Positions 26,644 to 35,236 of a stretch of 64,000 nucleotides of DNA are shown here, piece by piece. The DNA is from Thermoplasmata archaeon (GTDB lineage: Archaea; Thermoplasmatota; Thermoplasmata; Lutacidiplasmatales; UBA184): assembly GCA_021817245.1 (NCBI GenBank), contig JAKAVQ010000004.1:1-64000 (forward strand), given 5' to 3'. Each line of letters opens with the position of its first letter. The stretch's first letter is position 1. A program made the position numbers and the translations under genes. The notes under the pieces are model-generated. The model was given only the letters and a program-made list of their open reading frames with translations. It did not search any database and was not told the origin of the DNA.

Positions 26644-27604
26644 TCTTCTCGCCCTCCCCGTGGCGCACCGACTTCAGGAAGACGTCCTCGAGGGTGTTCG
26701 TGCGCACGTTCAGCCACTCGATCTGCACACCGAGGGTCCGGGAAAGTTCGACGATCACCGCCAGCGTCTGTTTCGGGTCGTCCGTCAGGATCACCGCGGA
26801 TCCCGAGTTGGTCCGCACCGACCCGATGGTCGCGAGGGACTCCGCGAGGCGGGCGAAGTACTGCGCCACGTCGCCCCCGCCGACGGTGAGGTCGATCGTC
26901 TTCTTGCCGCCGTAGAGGCGCTTCAGGTTCTCGACCTCGTCGAGCATGAGGATGCGGCCCTCGTCGATCACCGCGACCCGGTCGCAGAGGTAGTCCGCCT
27001 CCTCGAGATTGTGCGTCGTGAAGACGACGGTGAGCCCCTTACGGACCTCGGCCCGGATCGAATCGAGCAGCGTCCGACGCATGATCACGTCGAGGCCGAC
27101 CGTCGGTTCGTCCAGGAACAGGATCTCCATGTCGTGCATGAACTCCCGGGCGACCTGCACGCGGCGCTTCTGCCCTCCCGAGATGTCGAAGGCGCGCCGC
27201 CGTCGAATGTCCGTGAGACCGAAACGCTCGATGAGCTGCTCCCCGCGGCGGATCCGCTCCGCCTTAGGGATCCCCCACAGGATCCCGTACACGTTGAGAT
27301 TGCCTTCGACGGTGGTGAAGTCGAACGACTCCGCCTGCTGCACGACGCCGATCTTCCGGCGGATCTTCTGCCCGTCCCGCACCGGGTCCATGCCGAGGAC
27401 GCGGAGCCGCCCCGACGTCGGTTGGATGAGCGTGGTCATCGCCTTGATCAGGGTGGACTTTCCGGCGCCGTTCCGGCCGAGAAGTCCGAAGACCTCCCCC
27501 TTGCGGACCTGGAAGCCGACCCCGTCGAGCGCGAAGTGTCGGTGGTCGTACGTGTGGCGAACGTCCTCCGCCGACACCGCGAACTCCGCCGAGCTGAGCG
27601 TCAC
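26630..27604 (-). CDS. ABC transporter ATPase, DrrA type
   Basis: Walker A GRNGAGKST, signature ISGGQKRRV, Walker B ILFLDEPTVGLD and H-loop TTHNLEEAD are all intact. The C-terminal extension of about 90 aa after residue 230 (VGGGDVAQYFARLAES...) is the DrrA-type regulatory domain. The frame is open to 27829, but a palindromic TATA-like CCTTAAGG (27628-27635) is centred 27-28 bp before GTG 27604, indicating a leaderless start there (324 aa). GTG 27613 is an alternative. Pairs with the permease at 25876-26643. Confidence 0.85.
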   Translation of the reverse strand: MTLSSAEFAVSAEDVRHTYDHRHFALDGVGFQVRKGEVFGLLGRNGAGKSTLIKAMTTLIQPTSGRLRVLGMDPVRDGQKIRRKIGVVQQAESFDFTTVEGNLNVYGILWGIPKAERIRRGEQLIERFGLTDIRRRRAFDISGGQKRRVQVAREFMHDMEILFLDEPTVGLDVIMRRTLLDSIRAEVRKGLTVVFTTHNLEEADYLCDRVAVIDEGRILMLDEVENLKRLYGGKKTIDLTVGGGDVAQYFARLAESLATIGSVRTNSGSAVILTDDPKQTLAVIVELSRTLGVQIEWLNVRTNTLEDVFLKSVRHGEGEKNGAA

Positions 27605-27627
27605 GAGCGCCACGACGGGTGGGGTGG

Positions 27628-27635
27628 CCTTAAGG
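27628..27635 (-). promoter_or_regulatory. TATA-like element of the ABC exporter operon
   Basis: CCTTAAGG, centred about 27 bp before GTG 27604 on the minus strand. Confidence 0.45.
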
Positions 27636-27883
27636 GGTGCGCACCGTGAGTGAGCACTCCGTGTGAGGGGGATGCCCGCCGCGCGGTCGCTCCGCGGTCG
27701 GATATCGGCATCTCCCCCAGGCATTCCCGGTCCTCGCCGAGACGGGAGAGCGGCCGCTCGGCGAGCCGGGGTCGACACGGGCGCCGGCCGGAAGGAGGTC
27801 AACTCGCGGGCCGGGCAGGCTCGCGCCATCGGGCGCAGCGGGCGGGGGTCCCCTCGGCGGATCGGAGCAATCCCACGCGGGGA

Positions 27884-28459
27884 CTAGCACGCCCACTCTG
27901 GACTCGGGTGGTCGACGCCGAGATCGACCTCCGGGGACACCTGACAGCTCGAGCTCGGGCTCCCCGTGATTTCTACGAGGAAGACGGCGCCCGCTCCTTC
28001 ACAGGCGTTCGTCGCATCGGTGGAGAGCGAGAACCGGCCCTGATAGCTGAAGGTGTGCAAGGGACGGAGCTCGAGATACGGCGAACTAGGAAGGTTGTCG
28101 CTGTAGGCGAAGAGCGAGCAGGCTTTCGGCTCGATGAGCGTAACCGTCTCGGTGATGCTCAAGGTCTTCTCGCCGAGACTGAGCAGCGCGGCCGAGACCC
28201 CGCAAGAATCCCCCGGGGCCAAGTTCTCCGCCGAGACCCGGAGGAACAACGGCGAGAGATCGACATCACATCCGACCCAGGACGCGCTCGGCGAACTGCT
28301 GACGGGACCGGTCCAGACGAGGTCGACCTGGGCACAGAGGTTGCCGTACCCGGCCGACGCGGAAGAACACTCCGATAAGCTGCCGGCGCTCGCGGCATAG
28401 CCCACGGCACCGGTCGCGCTCAGCGCGACGACCAACAGCACCGCACCGAGCGCCTTCAC
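27884..28459 (-). CDS. Small exported protein, third member of the TasA-like group
   Basis: 191 aa from GTG 28459 (the frame runs to 28609 without support). An export signal covers about residues 4-24 (LGAVLLVVALSATGAVGYAA). The mature part is beta-rich and Cys-rich. It shares with the next two genes the phrase 'LAPGDxCGxSA' plus a late CxGAGAVFLVEITGSP strand comparable to CTFSVTVTG. The camelysin-like F-x-x-x-x-x-x-x-G junction motif is not conserved, so it may be an anchor, cap or minor subunit. Distal gene of the six-gene block. Confidence 0.6.
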   Translation of the reverse strand: MKALGAVLLVVALSATGAVGYAASAGSLSECSSASAGYGNLCAQVDLVWTGPVSSSPSASWVGCDVDLSPLFLRVSAENLAPGDSCGVSAALLSLGEKTLSITETVTLIEPKACSLFAYSDNLPSSPYLELRPLHTFSYQGRFSLSTDATNACEGAGAVFLVEITGSPSSSCQVSPEVDLGVDHPSPEWAC

Positions 28460-28639
28460 GGCCGCCCGTCCGGTGAGGCCCGGCTCGACTCCTGTCGGCG
28501 GGCGACCGCACGATACTTTGGATCCGACCCTCTGCTCACTGCGTGCCTCCGCCGATCGACGGACTCTGAGTCTCCCCTCGCCGGTCGACCGCGGCCCCGG
28601 GTCCGGCACCGCGTATCGGGACTACCACCAGGATCCGCC

Positions 28640-29197
28640 TTACGTCCCGGCGACCCCTGTCACGGTCACGCTGAACGTGCACGTGCCCCCTTCCCCCGCG
28701 TTACCGGCGCCGGAGGGAAGCAGCAGCGTTCCGCCCCAGGAGATCGTTCCCTCCCCCGGGATCGGATAGGACGTCGCACCGGTCTCCCCGCCGGAGCCGA
28801 TCGTGACTCCCGGCGTGAACCCGTTGTCGCTATAGATGAGCTCGCCGCACAGCCCTCCACCCGAAGCGGAGAGGGACTCGGAGATCGTTCCGGGCAGGGA
28901 TCCGGCGTTCGACAGGTCGGCCGAGTATCCACAGAAATCCCCCGGCGCGAGGTTCGAAGCAGTGAGCTCGATCGTGTCGGCGGGAGCGTTCGTCTCGGTG
29001 ATCGAGACGCCACAGTGGTCGTACGTTCCGTATCCGTGGGAGGAAGCGAGGCTCCAGCTGAAAGGGCCGAAGGTCCCGGCGGTGGCCGTCCCGTTGACGT
29101 AGGCGTTCGCGCTGAACGCCGCGAATCCGACTCCGGCCACGGCAAGGCCGGCGACGATCACGGCGAGGAGCGCGGTCGGGGTTCGGAGTGCCGCCAC
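28640..29197 (-). CDS. TasA/camelysin-like exported fibre protein 2
   Basis: 185 aa from GTG 29197. The signal is LLAVIVAGLAVAGVGFAAFSANAYVNGTATAG, split here only by reading: a hydrophobic core followed by the FAAF...NGTATAG junction typical of SipW-processed TasA/camelysin leaders. The mature part is a beta-sandwich-like sequence with a SNLAPGDFCGYSAD turn and a CTFSVTVTG final strand. Four or so cysteines could form disulfides. Predicted to be cleaved by the signal peptidase encoded upstream and to assemble outside the cell. Subunit role is inferred from leader and context. Confidence 0.65.
   Translation of the reverse strand: MAALRTPTALLAVIVAGLAVAGVGFAAFSANAYVNGTATAGTFGPFSWSLASSHGYGTYDHCGVSITETNAPADTIELTASNLAPGDFCGYSADLSNAGSLPGTISESLSASGGGLCGELIYSDNGFTPGVTIGSGGETGATSYPIPGEGTISWGGTLLLPSGAGNAGEGGTCTFSVTVTGVAGT
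29080..29130 (-). repeat. 51-bp perfect repeat, copy in fibre gene 2
   Basis: Identical base for base to 29683-29733. It encodes the leader-junction segment FAAFSANAYVNGTAT in both genes, including all synonymous positions, whereas the mature regions of the two genes are strongly diverged. Confidence 0.9.
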
Positions 29198-29260
29198 GGG
29201 ACCCTCGGCGAGGGGGTTGTTTGTGCTGCGCGCGAGTCTACGCGATCCGTTCGTGCGCCT

Positions 29261-29794
29261 CTACGCGTAGCTCACGCCGGTCAGCGTGTCGCTGAACGAC
29301 GCGGTCGCTCCCTGGCACTCGTTGCCGGCGCCGGAGTTGAGCTGGATCGTCACCGTCACCGGGAAGGTCGCGCCGGGCGCCTGGTTGCCGAATGCCGGAC
29401 CGCTGTCGGAGATGGTCCACTCGTTGGCTCCGCATCCGCTTCCACCAGAGATCCCCGTGATGGCGCCCCCGTTCGAGGTGACCGTCAGACCGACCGATCC
29501 TCCGTTCACCGCGGTTTCGGTGACTTGACAGTAGTCCCCGGGCGCGAATGCCCCGGCAGTGATGGTCATGACGTTGGGGTCGCTCAGGACGTCCTGGTAC
29601 GACCCGAACCCTACGGAGCACGAGGTATATCCGATATTTGTCACGGTGGGCGCTCCGGAAAAGTGCACTTCGGCGATACCGCCGGTGGCCGTCCCGTTGA
29701 CGTAGGCGTTCGCGCTGAACGCCGCGAATCCGATCCCCGCCACTCCGATCACGGCCACGAGCGCCACCAGTCCCATCATCACTTTCTTTCCCAT
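29261..29794 (-). CDS. TasA/camelysin-like exported fibre protein 1
   Basis: 177 aa from ATG 29794, which has AGGAGAG 6 bp upstream (the frame extends to 29827). The leader MGKKVMMGLVALVAVIG...GIGFAAFSANAYVNG continues into TATGGI, the pattern F-x7-G-x4-G seen at the cleavage junction of SipW-dependent TasA/camelysin proteins. The mature part shares AFAPGDYCQVTET and GNECQGATASFSDTLTG with the neighbouring paralogue. A TATA-like CTTAAG lies about 55 bp upstream. Probably the major subunit because it has the best SD and promoter and comes first. Confidence 0.65.
   Translation of the reverse strand: MGKKVMMGLVALVAVIGVAGIGFAAFSANAYVNGTATGGIAEVHFSGAPTVTNIGYTSCSVGFGSYQDVLSDPNVMTITAGAFAPGDYCQVTETAVNGGSVGLTVTSNGGAITGISGGSGCGANEWTISDSGPAFGNQAPGATFPVTVTIQLNSGAGNECQGATASFSDTLTGVSYA
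29683..29733 (-). repeat. 51-bp perfect repeat, copy in fibre gene 1
   Basis: Second copy of the identical 51-bp segment (see 29080-29130), 603 bp away in the same orientation. Identity stops abruptly on both sides. Confidence 0.9.
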
Positions 29795-29991
29795 CTGCTC
29801 TCCTGCGAAGGTCGGTGGACCTTGCATCCGACGAACCGGGTCGAGCGGCTTAAGGCGTGAAGACAGACCTCCTCGGTTGGTCCGTACGGGGCGGCAGACT
29901 TCGTCGCTATCAACCCGTGGAATCGTCCGGCGACGAGGCGCGGTGCCGCGTGCGCTCGACCGACCGTCGCCGGACGGAAAAGGGTTCTAGT

Positions 29992-31368
29992 TCAGCGCGG
30001 CTCCGCCGCGCGAAGGAGGTCTTCGAGGCGTCGGTGGAATCGGTCGAGGATCGTCGGGATCTCTGCCGGTCGGGCGCTCCGGACCGCCCGGGCGGTCGTC
30101 CGGACAAGATCCAGAGCACGGTCCCGATCCGGGGGGCTCAGAGGCGCGGCGTGGATGCGGCCGATGTCCGCCCGGAGCTGTTCGCTCGCCCAAGCCATCC
30201 ACTCCACGCCCTCGGGGACGGGATTGCCCGGTCCGGGGTCGGTCACGGATCTCGGGGTGCCGCTGGGAGTAGGAACGTCGGACACCCCTTCGGGGGAGTC
30301 ACGGCCGTCGAGGTCTCCCGCAGAGGGATCCTCCTCCGGCTCGGCGCTCGGGGGGCCCGAGCGGCCGTGGCAGTACTCGTAGGCGACCGTGCCGTCCACC
30401 ACGTAGAACACGACGCCCGGTTCCCGCGCTCGGCCGACGGCGGGCCGGAGGATCGGTCGACCGAGGGTGTCCGCCACCTTCACGAGATCCTCCCAGGACC
30501 GGACGGCCATCGTGGTCGGGACCTCGGGGGGGCTTTCGACCTCGGCGATGATCTCCTCGAACGGCTCGATCAAGGGGCCGAGATCACGGGCCGAGCTTGG
30601 CCCAGGTCGGCGTCGGACGCGGTTCCAGTAGAGGACCGACACCACGAGCGCGGCGACGGCCGCCAGGAGGTAGGCCACCGCGTCGATGAGTCCGGCCGAT
30701 GGACCGGGGTCCGCGGACCCCGCATTCGGTCGGAGGGTTCCCCCGCTCGAGGCGGACTCCCCGCTCGGCACGATGTACGACGAGGAGAAGGTGAGGTTCA
30801 GGAAGGGATGGAGATCGACGGGAGCGCTTTCGTTGGCGGCGGAGACCGAGCCGGTCAGGTTCGCCGCGACCGTCACGGTAAACTGGGCCGGGGAATAGCC
30901 GAGCTGTCGGTCGATCGATTGCGTGAGGTTCTCGACCCAGGAGACGTTGAGGTCGTATCGGTCGACCTGGACGACCTGGGTCGTGCCCAGGGTCCGGTTC
31001 TGCTGCACCTGTTGCGCGAGGGGCTTTGACCAGAGGGCGGTCGACAGCGTGGTCGTGCATCGGTCGGTGAGATCGACCGAGGCCGGGGCCGTCATTGACA
31101 GGCTGTCGATCAGCGAGATGTTGACCCATCGGGTGATGGAGGGGAACAGGGTGGAGTTCGGCCCCGCCACAACGGTCGAATTCGTGAGGTTGTTGGGGGT
31201 CAGCGTCGCGACGTAATCGTAACTCCCGAGGCCGTCGTAGGCCAGGACCGGAGCCGGCGGCGGGGGCGAGGACGCGGCGCTGGCCTGATGGGCGAGGTTG
31301 TAGCCGGCCCATGCGGTCGCGAGGACGAGCGCGATGACCAGGAGCGGCAGGAGCTGGATTGGTTTCAC
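29992..31368 (-). CDS. DUF5305-family membrane protein
   Basis: 458 aa from GTG 31368, which overlaps the TGA of the signal peptidase gene (GTGA) and has GGAGG about 8 bp upstream. Topology: TM helix about residues 7-27, an ectodomain of about 230 aa rich in Asn sequons, a second TM near 265-290, then a cytoplasmic region. That region contains the DUF5305 hallmark SWEDLVKVADTLGRPILR...GVVFYVVDGTVAYEY, followed by a Glu/Ser/Pro-rich part and a terminal helix pair. Genes of this family are known beside signal peptidases in haloarchaea. A role as pilus assembly or anchoring factor is inference. The frame is open far upstream (to 32517), but that is a shadow of the peptidase gene. Confidence 0.75.
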   Translation of the reverse strand: MKPIQLLPLLVIALVLATAWAGYNLAHQASAASSPPPPAPVLAYDGLGSYDYVATLTPNNLTNSTVVAGPNSTLFPSITRWVNISLIDSLSMTAPASVDLTDRCTTTLSTALWSKPLAQQVQQNRTLGTTQVVQVDRYDLNVSWVENLTQSIDRQLGYSPAQFTVTVAANLTGSVSAANESAPVDLHPFLNLTFSSSYIVPSGESASSGGTLRPNAGSADPGPSAGLIDAVAYLLAAVAALVVSVLYWNRVRRRPGPSSARDLGPLIEPFEEIIAEVESPPEVPTTMAVRSWEDLVKVADTLGRPILRPAVGRAREPGVVFYVVDGTVAYEYCHGRSGPPSAEPEEDPSAGDLDGRDSPEGVSDVPTPSGTPRSVTDPGPGNPVPEGVEWMAWASEQLRADIGRIHAAPLSPPDRDRALDLVRTTARAVRSARPAEIPTILDRFHRRLEDLLRAAEPR

Positions 31369-32735
31369 GTTGGACGCCTCCCCGGTCGCCTCGGAACGAG
31401 AAGCATGATCAACACCACGAGGACCAGAACGCCCGCGGTCAGCAGCGGGTCGAGGACGAAGAATCCGAGGTACGGCAGGACCGCCACTTCGACCCCGACG
31501 ACATCGTGGAACGGGACCGAGCACGGATCCGGTGCGAGGTTCGCATCCCCCTTCGTTTGGTACACCGGGGCGCTTCCGTTGACCAGGATCCGGTAGACTC
31601 GGTGGACCGTCGGCGCGGGGAGGCATCCCACGCGGAACGCGATGATCGTCCCCACCGTGATGGCCGAAACGCGAGCGTGTTCCAGCACCACGAGGTCCCC
31701 CCGATGGAACGTCGGAACCATGCTCCCCGTGGCGATCGCCAAGAGCGGCGGGCTCGTCCCCGTTACGACGGGCGCGATCTGGGTCGTCGCGGCTCCCGCG
31801 AGCGCGACCACCGCGACGGCCAGCACGGTCTCGCGGACCTGTCGTCGCGCCTCCGCTCGATGGCGGAACCGATGCCGACGCGGTCCGATCGGCTCTCCCA
31901 GGTACTGACGGGCCTGCAGTCGGGGCTCTCGCAGCCCCACCGCGACCAGGACCATCAGGGCGCCATACGCGAGCAGGAGCGCGGCGAATCCGGTCTCCCA
32001 GTTGGTGAAGCGCGCTCCGATGGGGAGCAGCGTGGACGCCCAAAGGAGGCCGGTGCGTGTCGCGACCGGTCCGAGCAGACTCCATCGCTCTTTGTAGAAG
32101 TATAGGGCGAGCAACAGGCCAAGCACGAAGTTCGCGACCGGGACCTCGAAGAGGTACTGGGCTCCGGAGACCGCGCTGAGGGAAGGGAGGAGTCGAAAAT
32201 CGGTGGATTCGAGGGAGAAGGCGACCGCGGAGAGGGCGAGGGCCGCGGTCAGCGGGAGCGCTCGCGACAGGCGGCGGAACACGTAGCCACGGAAGACCGT
32301 CTCTTGGGCGAGCGCTGTGACGGGTGCGCCCAGCAGAAGGAGGCCGAAGCTCGTCACGCCGGGAGATGGTACCCGGCCGAATCCGAGGAGAAAGCCCGGA
32401 TACGTCTCCGCCAGTAGGTAGACGAAGACGAGCAGCGAGGCGAACAGAAGCGTCGGGCCGACGGGTCCCCGGAGGATCAAGCCGCACTCCCGAAGGGATC
32501 GTCCTTCGAGCCGGCAAACGAGGACCACGACTCCGAGCGTCGCGGCCTCGGCCGCGACGGAGACGAGGAGCGCGAGGTCGAGGGGCAGATCGCCGGCAGC
32601 GTAGAGTCCTGCTTGGACCAAGCTGATCGCAGCGAGGACGACGACCACGATCGGCACGAGGCCGGCCCGGGGGCTCCCCGCATCAACGTTCGCGCCGGCC
32701 ACCACCGGTCGTAGGGCCCCGTGGCGACCTTTCAT
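31365..32735 (-). CDS. CPBP-like membrane domain fused to signal peptidase I (SipW/archaeal type)
   Basis: 456 aa from ATG 32735, which overlaps the preceding stop (ATGA). The N-terminal part, about residues 20-250, has about eight helices and resembles CPBP (CAAX/Abi) intramembrane proteases around AQETVFRGYVFRRL. The usual EExxxR is QETxxR, and no FxxxH or third-motif His is obvious. About residues 300-440 are a signal peptidase I domain of ER/archaeal/SipW type: catalytic Ser in TGSMVPTFHRGDLVVL, His in PTVHRVYRI in place of the bacterial Lys, and Asp in TKGDANLAPD. A final TM helix follows. It probably cleaves the leaders of the three exported proteins downstream. Confidence 0.8.
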   Translation of the reverse strand: MKGRHGALRPVVAGANVDAGSPRAGLVPIVVVVLAAISLVQAGLYAAGDLPLDLALLVSVAAEAATLGVVVLVCRLEGRSLRECGLILRGPVGPTLLFASLLVFVYLLAETYPGFLLGFGRVPSPGVTSFGLLLLGAPVTALAQETVFRGYVFRRLSRALPLTAALALSAVAFSLESTDFRLLPSLSAVSGAQYLFEVPVANFVLGLLLALYFYKERWSLLGPVATRTGLLWASTLLPIGARFTNWETGFAALLLAYGALMVLVAVGLREPRLQARQYLGEPIGPRRHRFRHRAEARRQVRETVLAVAVVALAGAATTQIAPVVTGTSPPLLAIATGSMVPTFHRGDLVVLEHARVSAITVGTIIAFRVGCLPAPTVHRVYRILVNGSAPVYQTKGDANLAPDPCSVPFHDVVGVEVAVLPYLGFFVLDPLLTAGVLVLVVLIMLLVPRRPGRRPT

Positions 32736-33322
32736 CGGGAAGAGGACCCCCGGCGGGCGGGTCCGCGCCTGCGACGGACCGTGACGGTGGCGAACACCGA
32801 GGGAGCGGCGGGCCCACCGCCCCCTCGGAACGGCGGACCGGACGGTCCCAGCGAAGCGCCCCAGATCCCGCGTGGCGGCGATGCGCCGGGCCCGAGATCC
32901 GAGGGCTCGGTGCGGGGCTCGACGGGCCGGCTCAGCACCGCCGTCCCTCCGGTCCCCAGCGCCCCGTCGTTCCACATCCACCGTGAGAGTTGGCGCAATG
33001 CCGCCGCCTGGACGGCGGGCACGGGAACGAAGCCGTAGATGCTCCGGTGGAAGTGCTGGACCGCGGTCTCCAGCTCGACGGTCCTTGCGAGGATGACCTC
33101 GATCGCGGTGAGGACGCCCTTCCCTCGAAGCGTGGAGACGTAACCGGCTTCCGTGAGGCCGAGCAGCCCGTGGTCGGTGCAGAACTGCGCGTACTCACGG
33201 AACGATCGCGGGTTGAGGTTGGCGATGCCGATAATCCGCGTCTTGGGGGTGGGAGAGTCCGCCGCCCGGAGAATGTCGCGCAGCACTTCAATGCTGGTGC
33301 GATATCCCCGCGGCGCGGTCAC
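32732..33322 (-). CDS. Winged-helix transcriptional regulator (HTH_45-like)
   Basis: 196 aa from GTG 33322. About the first 85 residues form a small archaeal winged helix: YRTSIEVLRDILRAAD, KTRIIGIANLNPRSFREYAQ, HGLLGLTEAGYVSTLRGKGVLTAIE. Proteins of this type (PadR/HTH_45 style) usually act as dimeric regulators of adjacent operons. The C-terminal half is low-complexity, Pro/Gly/Arg-rich. Its stop overlaps the next start by 4 nt, so it heads the signal peptidase-DUF5305 operon. An A/T-rich stretch at 33376-33393 is a plausible promoter. Confidence 0.7.
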   Translation of the reverse strand: MTAPRGYRTSIEVLRDILRAADSPTPKTRIIGIANLNPRSFREYAQFCTDHGLLGLTEAGYVSTLRGKGVLTAIEVILARTVELETAVQHFHRSIYGFVPVPAVQAAALRQLSRWMWNDGALGTGGTAVLSRPVEPRTEPSDLGPGASPPRGIWGASLGPSGPPFRGGGGPAAPSVFATVTVRRRRGPARRGSSSR

Positions 33323-33375
33323 ATCACGTGTGACCCCGCGGGACCATGTCCCGGCGCATGGTCAATGCCCCGACG

Positions 33376-33393
33376 TATAACTAGATTAAAAAT
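33376..33393 (-). promoter_or_regulatory. A/T-rich promoter candidate of the fibre operon
   Basis: On the minus strand TTTTTAATCTAGTTATAC is the most A/T-rich patch in the area, 55-70 bp before GTG 33322. It would give a leader of about 30-40 nt. Confidence 0.4.
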
Positions 33394-33529
33394 CCACCGA
33401 GAACCCATCAAGACCGCACGCCGTCCTTTTCGCTCTCTCGGAAGCACGCGATGCCGGCGGACGGCGGCGAAAACGCAAGAAAGACGGATGCGGCTCGAGG
33501 GCACCCTCGCGGCGCGGAGCGCCGCGGTG

Positions 33530-33763
33530 GTCGCCCCGTACACGCGGGTCGAACTGCTGGCTACTTGCGGGAAGACCCCCGCCGCGGTTATCCCAAGAAG
33601 CGGGGAGACCCGCCTTCGCCGAGACCGCGACGATGGCGTGGGGAGCGGGCGAGACCAGGGCGGCCACGGATCCGGTCGCCGACGCATTTCCTCCGGTCGG
33701 CGACGCGACGACGGGGAAGAGACCGATCGGCGCGAAGGTCGCGAGCAGGGAGATCGAGAGCAT
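33530..33763 (-). pseudogene. Possible remnant of an exported protein gene
   Basis: ATG 33763 opens a frame with a signal-peptide-like start (MLSISLLATFAPIGLFPVVA) followed by a Ser/Ala/Thr-rich mature beginning to about residue 75. After that the sequence becomes Arg-rich and shadow-like until 33386. No SD or TATA box was found. Probably the 5' end of a decayed secreted-protein gene. Confidence 0.3.
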
Positions 33764-33973
33764 GGCCGCGCGGAGGCGTCGTGGAGGGATGCCGGGTCGT
33801 GGGCTCGGTCATACATGCTCATCCGGCCCACGAACTCCGGCCGCACCGTCTCGGAGCCCGGAAGAGTTGGGAAGCCTCGCGGCCTACCCGCCCCGCGGTC
33901 CGCAGGTAGGTAAACGGCCGTGGCCCCATGGCCACTCGGGAAGATGACGATGGGGCTCGAAGCCTTGAGCTCC

Positions 33974-34891
33974 CTAGACCGGGCGATCGACCGGCCCGGG
34001 ACGGAAACGCGGCGCCGAAAACAGCGGGGCCCCGGCGACCGGCTCCCGCACGAATGGGAGGGGGTGGCCGCGCGCCTTTGGGCTCGTCGCGGCCTCGGTC
34101 CAGAGCGCCTCGAACCGGGCGACCTGCATGCGGACCCGGGTGGGGTCGTCGGTCACGACCGCGGTCTCGGAGGGTCCGGCCCGCTCCGAGAGCGCAGGGA
34201 GCCGCAGCAGAAGCCTTCCATCGACGACATAGAAGTGGGCCCCGGCCGGAGTGTAGTGGTGCACCTCGAGCGGTCCACCGAACGAGCCCACCTCGGCGAC
34301 CAGCGCACGCTCGAACCGGAGCCCCGCGATCGAGGCGTCGATCAGGAGCCGGGTGTGCACTCCCGAACGCACGAGCCGGGCGAGAGCGGATCGGAGCCGG
34401 GTTCGGTACGTGAGCCCCGAGGTCGACGGACGGAACATCAGTTCCAGCGAGTGGCGGCCTCGCGCCAGAAGCTCCAGCACCGACGGCTCGGGGAACCGCT
34501 CACCGACCGATCCCATGGTGGGAACCAGCCAGCTCCGGGGGCCGCTCGCCGCCGGGAGGAGCCCACTCGCCCACTTCGCGTAGATCTCCGCGATCGCGAG
34601 CACGACCTCTTCCTCCTCGTGGAGGAAGCTGCTCACGCGGCGGAGGACGGCCTCGGGGGGCAGCGCCACGTAGCGCCGGGGCCGGACGCTCTCCGCGAGC
34701 ACCAGTCCCCGTCGGGTCAGTCGCGACAGAAGTCGATAGGTGGTCGCCCGATGGATCCGGGCCTCGCCGCCCACCCGGCGGACCTCGACCGGGCCGTGCC
34801 GACAGAGCGTGAGGTAGAGCGCGGCCTCCCTCGGGGAAAGCTCGAGGAGGCGAAGTCCGCTCAGAAGCTCACCGCCCGCCGCCCGGTGCAT
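33974..34891 (-). CDS. TrmB-family transcriptional regulator
   Basis: 305 aa from ATG 34891. The N-terminal winged helix is of TrmB type: LLELSPREAALYLTLCRHGP, then VGGEARIHRATTYRLLSRLTRRGLVLAE. The C-terminal half (from about residue 125) resembles the TrmB/PLD-like domain with LLARGRHSLELMFRPSTSG and GVHTRLLIDAS, ending with a strand pair containing HFYVVDGRLLLRLP. It may bind a sugar or other ligand. The frame is open to 35110, where two TATA-like stretches lie, so a longer N-terminus (for example GTG 35071) cannot be excluded. Confidence 0.75.
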   Translation of the reverse strand: MHRAAGGELLSGLRLLELSPREAALYLTLCRHGPVEVRRVGGEARIHRATTYRLLSRLTRRGLVLAESVRPRRYVALPPEAVLRRVSSFLHEEEEVVLAIAEIYAKWASGLLPAASGPRSWLVPTMGSVGERFPEPSVLELLARGRHSLELMFRPSTSGLTYRTRLRSALARLVRSGVHTRLLIDASIAGLRFERALVAEVGSFGGPLEVHHYTPAGAHFYVVDGRLLLRLPALSERAGPSETAVVTDDPTRVRMQVARFEALWTEAATSPKARGHPLPFVREPVAGAPLFSAPRFRPGPVDRPV

Positions 34892-35096
34892 CGCTAGGTC
34901 CTCGACTTCCGGCGTAGGAGTGGGATCGTCGAAGCTCCGGTGGGCGGAGCCTCGCCGGTTGCCTATCGCCAACCGGCTTCCCCCCACGACCTCGGGGCCG
35001 GGCCGGCGGAAGCTATCCGGTAGACTCGAACCGGCGCGGAACTTTGTTCGAAATGCGACGGATGGTCGCACCTTTCCTCCAGGGTCGCCACGATGG

Positions 35097-35123
35097 GATA
35101 TAATGCGCATAGTCCTGTATAAA
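35097..35123 (-). promoter_or_regulatory. Tandem TATA-like elements upstream of the TrmB gene
   Basis: On the minus strand TTTATACA (35116-35123) and ATTATATC (35097-35104) lie 20 bp apart. The second is about 27-30 bp before GTG 35071, which is in frame with the TrmB gene and would give a leaderless longer form. They lie between the HAD phosphatase gene's end and the regulator. Confidence 0.45.
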
Positions 35124-35236
35124 TCCCCACCGCCAGGGGCCCGAGGAGCTCCTCGGCCCGATTCCCCCGCACCGGACCGACCGGCAGAGCGGGCGAGGGC
35201 GCCCGGGGCCCCCGCCCGAACAAGGGTGGAGCAGGC

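Noticed and set aside
32736..32981. N-terminal extension of the signal peptidase fusion
   Set aside because: Antiphase to the regulator's coding end and Arg-rich; the ATGA overlap at 32732-32735 marks the true start.
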